Below are positions 54,513 to 64,000 of a DNA stretch of 64,000 bases, one piece after another. Each line of letters starts with the position of its first letter. Within the stretch, counting starts at the first letter, position 1. The stretch covers positions 103,273 to 167,272 of the forward strand of contig NZ_JAHZQQ010000001.1 of assembly GCF_019930045.1 (NCBI RefSeq). The letters run 5' to 3'. The notes under the pieces are model-generated. The model searched no databases. It saw only the letters and a program-made list of their open reading frames with translations, and was not told where the DNA came from. Source of the stretch: Streptococcus australis (GTDB lineage: Bacteria; Bacillota; Bacilli; Lactobacillales; Streptococcaceae). The position numbers and the translations under genes are program-made.

Positions 54513-57449
54513 CTAGAGGACTTTTAATCTCTTGAGGAAGGGACGATCTCTATATGGAGTCAAGTGTTGCTCTGCCAGTTTCTTGTAGTAGTTTTTATCT
54601 TCTCTCAAGAAGATGCTCAAAGGAGGATTCAGATGCTCTCCTTGCTCCTTCTGGGCCGATAGGAAAGCCAAGAGATAATACACCATCCCCTTATCCCGTG
54701 AATGAGTCGCTTGCTTTATGGTTCCTTCTTTACGAGCCAGGTAATGTGCTACCTTCTCTTGTTCCCCAAAATGACAAGCAATTAAGGCTTGATAAAATTC
54801 GAGCAATTCTTCCTTCCAAGGGAAGCGAACGCTGGACAAAACCTTTTGAGCCCTGTCAAAATAGAGACGGGCTTGGACCAAGTCTCCCTTCCAATAGTAG
54901 GCAATCCCAAGATCAATTTCAAACACCACTCGGACCGAATCAACAGATTGATCTCCCACCAGGCGAAGGACCTCTTCCAAGTGGGTAACAGCTACTTGAA
55001 AATGTCCCCTGACTTGCTCTATCTCAGCCAGGTAGGCTAAAGAAGCCGCAATTTGAATGGCATACTTGGCCTGCATGCTATTGGTCAGACTAAAGCAATC
55101 AATGGAGCGATAGAGGTGGCGGGTCGCCTGCTCCTCATCCCCCACCATCAAATGGTACAAACCCTTCAAGCGCAACTGAATCGCAATCGCTTCATGGTTG
55201 TTGGCCTGAATCGCATCTTCTAAAACCAAATCTGTGTAATAGGCCATTTCAGAAATATTTTCTGTTTGAATGCAATAATAAATGATTTGCCGGTACCCTT
55301 CTAAAAGGAAGTCGAGCTGTTTGAGTTCCCGCGCATAGGAGATGACCTTTTGTATATCATGAATCCCCTTTTGGTACTCTCCGCTTCGAATAAAGTAGCG
55401 CCCCTCTAGATACAAGTAACGCAGTTGCAAATACTTGTAATCTCTATCTTTTTGGTGCCTTGAAAAAAGCTGATCCAGTTCTCGACGAAGACGAGAGAGT
55501 TCCCCAAAAATGTCCAAATGGCTATTTTTCCCATCGGATACTCCCCCTTCTTCTCCCTTGGAGTATATTGGGAATAGTTCATGTTCTAGCTGGAGGATTT
55601 CTTCCAAGTAGGTCAGCTCAAAGGATAGAGAACGCAAGAGATTTTGGGACTGCTTGTATTGGTAAGCAATTTCCTTATAGAAGAGCAAATCTGTCGAATC
55701 TTCTAAGGTTTCTTCCAGTTTTTGCGCGATTTGTTGGTGGAAGAGACGCCGTCTGGCTGGTGACAGGAGTTGGTAGAAGTACATGGCTACCAATTGCTTG
55801 CAAAATTGGACCAAGAGATCCTCCCCTTCCTCCACTATTGAGATGATTCCTCTTTGAGTTAAAGGATCTAATAATGCAGTTAAAACAGAAAGATCTGTAG
55901 CTGTCAAATCGGCCAAGATAGACATGGATATCGGCTTATGAAAACAAGACAAATAATGAAGAAGGGACTCCTCTTCACTGCTCAAGTCACCCAACTCTTG
56001 AGACAGATAAGCTTGAATGATATCAGGTAAGGGCTCTAAACTTTCCTTCTCTTTCCACTCTTCTATATAGCTGGACAACAAGAAGGGACTACCTTCACTC
56101 CACTCCATCATTTGCTCGATCAGGGCTGGTTCTATCTGCCCCAGTTGCCCTTGCAAGAGTAATCGACTTTCACTCGGATCAAAATTGGTCAACTCGAGCT
56201 GGGACAACCGTCTCTCTACTTTTAAGCTCCCAAAGAAGGTGAGCAAGAATTCCGGCAAAGGCCCCTCAGCTGTAACAATCAGTTGCCATCTTTCCCCGCT
56301 ACTTTTCTCCTCCAATTGCTTTACTTTATTGAATGAGGCCGCATCCATCCACTGAGCATTTTCAAGCAGAATCAGGAGAGGTTTTTCTTGGCTGAGTCTT
56401 TGAAGGTGCTTCCGGACAGCAGGGAGATTGTCCGCTTTTCCTAGAGGAGGAGCTTCCAAGCCCCCACTCACTTTCTCTAGGGAAGCTTTGAGGTCGTCCC
56501 AGATCCCTCCTTCTTCTTGGCGACTGCCGACTTTGCCTTCCAGCTTGACAAAGCTAAAACTACGATTGGACAGCAAGACCAATTGACGCAATAAACGTTT
56601 TTTGCCTGTTCCAGATTGCCCCATGACCAAGAGAGGGCCAACCGCTTCCCCCTTCTCTACTAAGGAGAGGTATTCTTCCAGTTGGGACAGTTCTTGTTTG
56701 CGACCAAAGAAAGGGAGTTCTCGGACATTCACACGATTGCTCTGTTTACGGGTGCGTTTAGCTTCCAAAACAGAATGATACAGTTCTTCTATCACTCGAC
56801 TGGGACGAACATTCAGCTCACGATCCAATAAATCCACCAGCTTGTAATAGGTCTCAAAAAATTTCCCCAGCTGGTGATGAACTCTATAATACTCCATCAA
56901 GAGCTGGTAGTTCTTTTCTTCAAATTCATCCAGCTCTACTAAATGGTGGAGTAAGGACTCTATACCAGGGTCTCCCAGCCCCTCTTTGTCAATCTTTTGA
57001 TAACAGCTTTCAATATAGAGTTGCTTATAAGCGCTCCGTTTACGGGAAGCCCACTGGTCAAAGTCCTCATCATCCTTGACGTAGAAGCCTTCTAGAAAAT
57101 CTCCCTGATAAAGATGTAAATTGCTTATTGGATCCCTTTCAAAAAGCTGGACATCCAAAGAAAGATTCAACTCAGGATTAAGGGCCAGGCTACTCCTACT
57201 TGGAGAAACAATGACATCTCCTTCAAAGATTTTATTGGCTTGGTAAACAGTATTCCGTAGATTTTTCCGAGCGACTTGGTTTTCCTTATCCCCCCAAAGA
57301 ATACCCGCAATTTCATCACGGTTAACCTCACCCGATACAGCTAAGTAATAAAATAAAGCCTCCATCTTCGAGAAGGAAAAACGGATGTCTTTCTGTTGAA
57401 AAACAACCTTAGGGGGTCCAAATAACTTCAACGTGAGTTCTCTCTTCAT
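54513..57449 (-). CDS. BTAD/SARP-like transcriptional regulator with a STAND ATPase domain
   Basis: 978-residue likely DNA-binding regulator. N-terminal winged-helix region (about 1-95, LTLKLFGPPKV start), BTAD helical domain (about 100-235), then a STAND/AAA-like ATPase (from about 245) and C-terminal helical TPR-like repeats (about 600-950). Walker A reads GQSGTGKK (277-284), with Lys where Ser/Thr is normal, and Walker B reads LLILLENAQWMD (358-369), with Glu-Asn for Asp-Asp. ATP hydrolysis may be lost. The frame opens at 57521; the ATG at 57449 is chosen for GGAGG upstream and because the promoter start point falls near 57473. Adjacent to hut, its possible target. Confidence 0.85.
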   Translation of the reverse strand: MKRELTLKLFGPPKVVFQQKDIRFSFSKMEALFYYLAVSGEVNRDEIAGILWGDKENQVARKNLRNTVYQANKIFEGDVIVSPSRSSLALNPELNLSLDVQLFERDPISNLHLYQGDFLEGFYVKDDEDFDQWASRKRSAYKQLYIESCYQKIDKEGLGDPGIESLLHHLVELDEFEEKNYQLLMEYYRVHHQLGKFFETYYKLVDLLDRELNVRPSRVIEELYHSVLEAKRTRKQSNRVNVRELPFFGRKQELSQLEEYLSLVEKGEAVGPLLVMGQSGTGKKRLLRQLVLLSNRSFSFVKLEGKVGSRQEEGGIWDDLKASLEKVSGGLEAPPLGKADNLPAVRKHLQRLSQEKPLLILLENAQWMDAASFNKVKQLEEKSSGERWQLIVTAEGPLPEFLLTFFGSLKVERRLSQLELTNFDPSESRLLLQGQLGQIEPALIEQMMEWSEGSPFLLSSYIEEWKEKESLEPLPDIIQAYLSQELGDLSSEEESLLHYLSCFHKPISMSILADLTATDLSVLTALLDPLTQRGIISIVEEGEDLLVQFCKQLVAMYFYQLLSPARRRLFHQQIAQKLEETLEDSTDLLFYKEIAYQYKQSQNLLRSLSFELTYLEEILQLEHELFPIYSKGEEGGVSDGKNSHLDIFGELSRLRRELDQLFSRHQKDRDYKYLQLRYLYLEGRYFIRSGEYQKGIHDIQKVISYARELKQLDFLLEGYRQIIYYCIQTENISEMAYYTDLVLEDAIQANNHEAIAIQLRLKGLYHLMVGDEEQATRHLYRSIDCFSLTNSMQAKYAIQIAASLAYLAEIEQVRGHFQVAVTHLEEVLRLVGDQSVDSVRVVFEIDLGIAYYWKGDLVQARLYFDRAQKVLSSVRFPWKEELLEFYQALIACHFGEQEKVAHYLARKEGTIKQATHSRDKGMVYYLLAFLSAQKEQGEHLNPPLSIFLREDKNYYKKLAEQHLTPYRDRPFLKRLKVL

Positions 57450-57479
57450 TGCAAGCGCCTCCAAAATCTTCATATTAAT

Positions 57480-57508
57480 ACTATAAAAAAAAAGTTGTCT
57501 TTTAGCAA
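57480..57508 (-). promoter_or_regulatory. Promoter of the BTAD regulator
   Basis: TTGCTA, 17-bp spacer, TATAGT on the minus strand. The spacer includes a run of eight T. Confidence 0.6.
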
Positions 57509-57522
57509 GCGATTGGCCCAAG

Positions 57523-57558
57523 TAAAAAAGAGACTGAGAAAAATTTTTCTCAATCTCT
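57523..57558 (-). terminator. Terminator of metF
   Basis: AGAGA-TGAGAAAA/TTTTCTCA-TCTCT stem followed by TTTTTT on the minus strand. Confidence 0.85.
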
Positions 57559-57581
57559 ACAATTCCTGCTTAGACTGTTGA

Positions 57582-58457
57582 TTAAATCACTTCCAAATTT
57601 GGTTGGTGTTCAAATAAGGCTTTTGTTGCATGGTGGACATGATAGGCTACATCTTCATTGTTCATGGTGTAGAGATGGACACCGGCAACATCTTGTGTGA
57701 CCAAATCAACGATTTGATCCACCGCATAGGCTAAACCAGCTGCACGAAGGGATTTTGGATCATGTTCATACTTATCCAGAATGGCTTTGAATTTCCGTGG
57801 GATATGAACATTTTCACAAGTCTTCAACAAGCGAAGGGCCTGGTTTCTGTTAAGAATTGGCATCACTCCTGCATGAATGGGCACATCAATTCCCGCCAAA
57901 ATACACTTATCTTGAAAATCGTAGAAACGCTCATTGTCAAAGAAAAGCTGAGTCACTAGGCTCGAACATCCAGCATCCACTTTCTTTTTCAGATTTTGAA
58001 TATCTGAAATTTGGTTTGGCGAATCGGGGTGACCTTCTGGGTAACAAGCACCGATCACATCAAAGTGAGGAGCTTCTGTTTTAATAAATTCAATCAAGTC
58101 CGTTGCATAACGAAAGTCTTTTAAAGGCTCAATACCAGGAATAATATCACCACGAAGGGCCAAGATCCGATGAACCCCTACTTGATCTAATTCATGAAGG
58201 GTATCTGCTACTTTTTCCTTGCTTAGATAGATGGCAGGTAAGTGGGCAATGGTCGGAATAGACAATTCATTCTGAATATGATTGGCTAAAGCAACCGTCG
58301 TCTCTTTGATATTGTATTTATTATTGCTAGCTGTCACACTGATAAAGTGTGGAGCTAATTCCTGCATATTTTCCAAGGCACGTAAGAGCTTGGCATTGCC
58401 TACTTCAGGATTTGGAGGGAAAACCTCAAAGGAGAGCGACGGTGTTTGCTTAGTCAT
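57582..58457 (-). CDS. metF: Methylenetetrahydrofolate reductase
   Basis: FAD enzyme reducing 5,10-methylene-THF to 5-methyl-THF, the methyl donor for MetE. 291 residues with the family start SLSFEVFPPNPE, the LALRGDIP-like loop (ILALRGDIIPG) and VTQLFFDNERF. A TTG at 58460 precedes the preferred ATG at 58457; AAAGGAAT lies upstream. 71 bp after metE on the same strand, so the pair forms an operon. Confidence 0.95.
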   Translation of the reverse strand: MTKQTPSLSFEVFPPNPEVGNAKLLRALENMQELAPHFISVTASNNKYNIKETTVALANHIQNELSIPTIAHLPAIYLSKEKVADTLHELDQVGVHRILALRGDIIPGIEPLKDFRYATDLIEFIKTEAPHFDVIGACYPEGHPDSPNQISDIQNLKKKVDAGCSSLVTQLFFDNERFYDFQDKCILAGIDVPIHAGVMPILNRNQALRLLKTCENVHIPRKFKAILDKYEHDPKSLRAAGLAYAVDQIVDLVTQDVAGVHLYTMNNEDVAYHVHHATKALFEHQPNLEVI

Positions 58458-58528
58458 CAAATGTATTCCTTTCTTGATTGAGCAATTCTTTTTTTGCTAT
58501 CGAGCAAGCTTAGGAATTTCTACTTGCT

Positions 58529-60778
58529 TTATAGCGCTTTACGAGCAGCTTTTGCCGCTTCTACAAGACGGATCAAGCTTTCTTTTGTTTCTTTAATTCC
58601 ACGAGTTTTCAAACCACAGTCAGGGTTGATCCAAACTTTTCTGCTTGGTACTTTGGCAAGGATCGCTTCGATAGTGTGATCGATTTCGCCTTCGTTAGGC
58701 ACACGAGGTGAGTGGATATCGTAAACCCCAGGTCCAACTTCTGTTTGGAAGTTTTTCGCTTTGAGTTCGTCCAAGATTTCAAGGTTTGAACGGCTTGCCT
58801 CAAATGAGATGACGTCTGCATCCATGTTGTCGATAGCTGGGATGATATCTGTAAATTCTGAGTAACACATGTGAGTGTGGATTTGTGTGTCTGGTGCTAC
58901 TGTTGAATGTACCAAACGGAAGGCTGGAATAGCCCAGTCAAGGTAGTCTTCGTACCAGTCACTACGACGGAGTGGCAATTTCTCACGAAGAGCAGCCTCG
59001 TCGATTTGGATAATCTTCACGCCTGCAGCTTCAAGGTCAAGAACTTCATCCTTGATTGCAAGAGCGATTTGAAGAGTAGAATCCTTGATAGAGATGTCTT
59101 CACGTGGGAATGACCAGTTAAGGATGGTAACAGGTCCAGTCAACATCCCTTTAACAGGTTTGTCCGTACGGCTTTGTGCGTAGCTAGACCATTTGACAGT
59201 GATTGGGTTGAGACGAGTCACATCCCCCCAGATGATTGGTGGTTTCACCCCACGCATACCGTATGATTGTACCCAACCATTCTTAGAGAAGAGGTAACCT
59301 GACAAGTTTTGACCGAAGTACTCAACCATGTCGTTACGCTCGAATTCACCGTGTACAAGTACATCAAATCCAACTTCTTCTTGCCATTTGATCCATTCGT
59401 CGATGGTTTCAGCAAGGAAGGCATCGTATTCTTCTTGTGACAATTCACCCTTACGGAAGGCCAAACGTTTGGCACGAACTTCTTTCGTTTGAGGGAATGA
59501 ACCGATGGTTGTTGTTGGAAGGGCTGGAAGTTTGAATGCTTCTTCTTGGATAGCTTCACGTTCAGCAAAAGCTGGCAAACGAGTGTAGTCTGCTTCTGTC
59601 AATCCAGCAATACGTGCACGAAGTTCTGCATTTTCTCCGACACGTTCTGTCGCAAAGAGTTCTTTGTTTGCTGCAAGGGCTGCTTCACCTTGACCGTTGC
59701 GGATAGCATCCAAGTCACGAAGTTCTTCCAATTTTTCAACTGCAAAAGCAAAGTGGTTCAAGATAGCTGGTTCAAAGTCTTCATTGGCAGTTGTAAATGG
59801 CACATGAAGCAGTGAGCAAGAAGTTGTCAAAACGATGTTTTCAGCTGGTACTTGTTTCAAGATTTCCAAGCTTGCTTCGTAGTTGTTGCGCCAGATGTTC
59901 TTACCATTGACAATCCCTGCATAAAGAGTCTTGTCAGCTGGGAAGCCACCTTTAACGAGTTCAAGAGTTTTCTTCCCTTCCACAAAGTCAAGACCGATCG
60001 CATCTACTGGCAAGTTCACAAGGTCATTGTAGACATCACGAACATCACCAAAGTAAGTTTGGATCAAGACCTCAAGACCTTTCTTGTCAGCCAAGAGCTT
60101 GTTGTATAGGTTCAAGAAGAGCGCTTTTTCTTCAGCTGACAAATCTTTAACAAGAGCGGCTTCGTCCAATTGAATACGAGTTGCACCAAGCTCTGCCAAT
60201 TTAGCAAAAACATCTTGGTAAGCAGCTACTAAGCTATCCACGAAGTCTTCTGCTTTCACGCCTTCTTCAAAGTCTGATAATTGAAGGAAAGTGAATGGTC
60301 CAACCACAACTGGACGAGTATCAAGACCCAATTCTTTCGCTTCTTGGTACTCATCAAAAATCTTGTGACCAGCCAATTTGACTTCTGTTGTTTTTTCAAA
60401 TTTTGGAACGATGTAGTGGTAGTTGGTGTTGAACCATTTCTTCATTGGAAGGGCACGCACATCCCCTTTTTCTCCTTGGTAACCACGCGCCAAAGCGAAG
60501 TAGCGTTCAAGGTCAGACAAGTCCAAGTTTTGAACTGATGCAGGAACCACGTTGAAGAGGAAAGCAGCATCTAGGAAGTTGTCATAATGTGAAAAGTCAT
60601 TTGATGGGATTTCAGTAATGCCTTTTTCTTTGACAATGTTCCAGTGTTTGGCACGCAATTCTTTTGCAGCATCCAACAAATCTTCAGCTGTAATTTCGTT
60701 TCTAAAATATTTCTCAGTTGTAAATTTTAGTTCGCGGAATTCACCCAAACGAGGGAATCCGATAATTGTAGTTGACAT
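58529..60778 (-). CDS. metE: Cobalamin-independent methionine synthase
   Basis: Transfers the methyl group of 5-methyl-THF-polyglutamate to homocysteine. 749 residues, two (beta/alpha)8 barrels. The C-terminal zinc ligands are visible in HTHMCYSEF and NPDCGLKTR; the substrate-binding [11 protein letters not shown] marks the start of the second barrel. TTTGGAGGACAAAAC precedes the ATG. Upstream is a MET-box-like palindrome. Confidence 0.97.
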   Translation of the reverse strand: MSTTIIGFPRLGEFRELKFTTEKYFRNEITAEDLLDAAKELRAKHWNIVKEKGITEIPSNDFSHYDNFLDAAFLFNVVPASVQNLDLSDLERYFALARGYQGEKGDVRALPMKKWFNTNYHYIVPKFEKTTEVKLAGHKIFDEYQEAKELGLDTRPVVVGPFTFLQLSDFEEGVKAEDFVDSLVAAYQDVFAKLAELGATRIQLDEAALVKDLSAEEKALFLNLYNKLLADKKGLEVLIQTYFGDVRDVYNDLVNLPVDAIGLDFVEGKKTLELVKGGFPADKTLYAGIVNGKNIWRNNYEASLEILKQVPAENIVLTTSCSLLHVPFTTANEDFEPAILNHFAFAVEKLEELRDLDAIRNGQGEAALAANKELFATERVGENAELRARIAGLTEADYTRLPAFAEREAIQEEAFKLPALPTTTIGSFPQTKEVRAKRLAFRKGELSQEEYDAFLAETIDEWIKWQEEVGFDVLVHGEFERNDMVEYFGQNLSGYLFSKNGWVQSYGMRGVKPPIIWGDVTRLNPITVKWSSYAQSRTDKPVKGMLTGPVTILNWSFPREDISIKDSTLQIALAIKDEVLDLEAAGVKIIQIDEAALREKLPLRRSDWYEDYLDWAIPAFRLVHSTVAPDTQIHTHMCYSEFTDIIPAIDNMDADVISFEASRSNLEILDELKAKNFQTEVGPGVYDIHSPRVPNEGEIDHTIEAILAKVPSRKVWINPDCGLKTRGIKETKESLIRLVEAAKAARKAL

Positions 60779-60860
60779 GTTTTGTCCTCCAAAAATTCAA
60801 GTTGAGTCTATCTTATCAGAAGAAGCCCCTTCTGTATAATTGCTTTTCAATGGTTTACGA

Positions 60861-60877
60861 TATAGCCAGAAGCTATA
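60861..60877. promoter_or_regulatory. MET-box-like palindrome upstream of metE
   Basis: TATAGC-CAGAA-GCTATA, a 17-bp palindrome with the arm spacing of the streptococcal MtaR/MetR box (TATAGTTTNAAACTATA). It lies 83 bp before metE. Further palindromes, AGAACTAATAGTTCT (60918-60932) and CTTATA/TATAAG (60930-60950), lie nearby. Confidence 0.6.
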
Positions 60878-61007
60878 ACCTTATAGATCAAGGGTTTTCG
60901 TCGCTTGCCATTGACCAGAACTAATAGTTCTTATAAAAAATAACTATAAGGTTTCTACTAGACAGACCGAGGCCCCTCCCATTGGACAGTCCTCGTCCCC
61001 TCTAAAA

Positions 61008-61038
61008 CAAAAAAAGAAGCTATCCGCTTCTTTTTTGT
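61008..61038. terminator. Terminator of dexB
   Basis: AAAAAAAGAAGC/GCTTCTTTTTT stem with a 5-nt loop; T-run on both strands. Confidence 0.85.
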
Positions 61039-61050
61039 AGGAACTTATGC

Positions 61051-62695
<1,645 letters not shown>

Positions 62696-62696
<1 letters not shown>

Positions 62697-62724
62697 TCAT
62701 AACCAAACTGGAAAAGAATTGCAA
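62696..62724 (-). promoter_or_regulatory. Promoter of dexB
   Basis: TTGCAA, 17-bp spacer, TATGAT on the minus strand. Confidence 0.65.
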
Positions 62725-62753
62725 CCCTCAGCTGACCTATCTGTCTCCCTTAA

Positions 62754-62784
62754 AATAAAAAAGAAGTCTCTCTAGAGAACTTCC
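62754..62784 (-). terminator. Terminator overlapping the acyltransferase stop codon
   Basis: GAAGT-CTCT/AGAG-CTTC stem followed by TTTTTATTTT. The TAG stop (62772-62774) is at the loop. Confidence 0.8.
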
Positions 62785-63812
62785 TTTTCAAGACTTCTGT
62801 TTTTCTCTTCTTTTTGCCAAGAGTGATAAGAGAGCATGGCCAATCCAAAGAGATGACTTCCCAACAAGGCCGTCACAAAAATCAACTTGCCCCTGTCTGG
62901 ATAAGAAAGCGGAACATTGCTAAAGCCATAGCGAGCCCATTCGATAAAGATCGGATGCGAAAAATAAAGCGCCATGCTCATCTGCTTTAAGTACTGCAAA
63001 TCATAGCTTTTCAAAAAGGACGATCGCAGACAAGCATTAACCAAATAGACCGTCACAAAGGGAAGGAGCAAGTAAAAGTTCTTATCGATTCCTTCATGTT
63101 GAAAAATGATGAGGCCTTCTAAACAGAACAGTCCAAAGGCAAGGGCTACTTTTTGCCAACGGTGAACCCTAAAGGTTTGTGCATGAAAATGGTCATAGAG
63201 ATAGTAACCCATAAAGATAAAAATAGGCGTGTAAAAGAGACCATTTCGCGCTGTGAAAAATAAGTTGCTGTAGAGTTGGTAACCCTTGAGAAGACTCGTG
63301 GTGTCCAGATAAGCTGAATAGGTCTCGATCAAACCCCAGCAGTATAGAAGAAAGGTGATCAACCCCGTCCAAACCATACCTAGGCGTTTGACCAATTGAT
63401 TGACCAAAAACAAGCCCAGCAAAAAGGCTGGGATATACCAGAGTTGGTAGCACATTCCCAGATAGAGAAGAGCAATCAGAACGCCTGCTGGAAAGAGATA
63501 GACAGGGAGATGAAGACTAGAAAAAAAGACCCAGGCATAGGGAAGATAGACACAACTCCAAAATAAATAGGTTTTTACGATTTTGACCAGATAGGTCTTC
63601 ATTTTCCTTGCATCTCTTAGTGATGGCTTGAGGAAAAAGCTGGCACAGACGATAAAAAATGGCACCGCTAGCCGGCCGAGCATACTCTTGAGACCAAAAT
63701 GCACCGGCTCATAAGAGGTCAAGCGACCACTATGCACCAATATCACTGCAATCGCAAAGAGGTATTGAAAAAGACTAATATTGGAAGTGTTATAGAGGGA
63801 ATTCTTTTTCAT
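62772..63812 (-). CDS. Acyltransferase-3 family membrane protein
   Basis: 346 residues with about ten hydrophobic segments; N-terminal FQYLFAIAVILVHSGR holds the catalytic-type histidine of the acyltransferase-3/OafA family, with RLAVPFFIVCASFF following. Members O-acylate cell-surface polysaccharides or other surface molecules; the acceptor here is unknown. AGGAGTAGGACC precedes the ATG. A terminator overlaps its stop. It stands alone between dexB and an unidentified frame at the window edge. Confidence 0.85.
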   Translation of the reverse strand: MKKNSLYNTSNISLFQYLFAIAVILVHSGRLTSYEPVHFGLKSMLGRLAVPFFIVCASFFLKPSLRDARKMKTYLVKIVKTYLFWSCVYLPYAWVFFSSLHLPVYLFPAGVLIALLYLGMCYQLWYIPAFLLGLFLVNQLVKRLGMVWTGLITFLLYCWGLIETYSAYLDTTSLLKGYQLYSNLFFTARNGLFYTPIFIFMGYYLYDHFHAQTFRVHRWQKVALAFGLFCLEGLIIFQHEGIDKNFYLLLPFVTVYLVNACLRSSFLKSYDLQYLKQMSMALYFSHPIFIEWARYGFSNVPLSYPDRGKLIFVTALLGSHLFGLAMLSYHSWQKEEKNRSLEKEVL

Positions 63813-63950
63813 GGTCCTACTCCTTCGCCAAATGCAGATTCTATGGTTATTTTAGCATGAAAGAGAGGACCAAGCAAGGAATCCTTGCCTCCTTATCTAC
63901 CTTTTTTCCTCTATTTTTGATATGATAAATTGCAAGAATAAGTGCAACAT

Positions 63951-64000
63951 TTACTTGAACTCATCCTCTAGAGCTTCACAAGCAGTTCTGTAAGCTAAAC
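63951..64000 (-). CDS. C-terminal tail of an unidentified reading frame (cut by window edge)
   Basis: The minus-strand frame is open from the right edge to a TAA at 63951-63953 and ends in LAYRTACEALEDEFK. It is too short to identify, and could be chance. Confidence 0.25.
   Translation of the reverse strand, partial: LAYRTACEALEDEFK

Noticed and set aside
55460..55846. 128-codon plus-strand frame inside the BTAD regulator
   Set aside because: Antisense shadow with no family match or start signal.
57450..57521. Longer start of the BTAD regulator
   Set aside because: The predicted transcription start falls inside it, and GGAGG sits before the ATG at 57449.

Overview
The window looks like a chromosome segment of an oral, viridans-type Streptococcus. 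Support comes from low-to-moderate GC, AGGAGG-type ribosome binding sites, sigma-A promoters, two YSIRK/LPxTG wall-anchored subtilisin-like proteases, a ScrA/ScrB/ScrR/ScrK sucrose system, DexB, a phosphoketolase, and a histidine-utilisation (hut) cluster laid out much like the one I know from S. pyogenes. The sequence alone does not fix the species. No rRNA, tRNA, CRISPR array, prophage or complete insertion sequence was recognised.

Layout. 1-941: 3' part of an asparaginase gene. 1302-8549 (minus): recG, alr, acpS, aroG and secA, probably driven from a consensus promoter upstream of secA. 8756-13011: manA (minus), queG (plus, possibly leaderless), a PAP2 phosphatase, a peptide-deformylase paralogue and scrK (minus). 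13211-17881: scrA divergent from scrB-scrR, with four copies of a 12-bp ScrR-like operator in the scr promoters. 18130-23512 (minus): nusB, asp23-like, efp, a proline peptidase and uvrA. 23634-25281: corA-like transporter and a DUF1129 protein. 25317-27142 (minus): a GNAT enzyme and rpsF-ssb-rpsR. 27421-29750: three-gene operon (GT2-GtrA fusion, phosphodiester glycosidase, small membrane protein). 29818-38726 (minus): two large tandem paralogous cell-wall proteases. 38972-41356 (minus): phosphoketolase. 41716-42687: orphan membrane protein.

42796-54410 is the hut locus: hutI divergent from hutU-ftcD-fchA-fhs-hutD-permease, then hutH and hutG. These genes would import histidine, convert it through urocanate and imidazolonepropionate to formiminoglutamate, and release glutamate either through HutG (formamide) or through FtcD/FchA (one-carbon units on tetrahydrofolate). 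Fhs could then recover those units, possibly with ATP gain. Next to it, on the other strand, is a 978-residue BTAD/SARP-like STAND regulator with eroded Walker motifs, then metF and metE (methylene- to methyl-THF to methionine) behind a MET-box-like palindrome. The right end has dexB, an acyltransferase-3 membrane protein, and the tail of an unidentified reading frame.

The most notable non-coding signal is a ~188-bp three-hairpin intergenic element present twice (1110-1298 and 17882-18069). Others are an imperfect 52-nt palindrome in the hutH leader, an 8-bp inverted repeat between hutI and hutU, cre-like sites across the start points of the protease and dexB promoters, and an array of terminator-like repeats downstream of rpsR.
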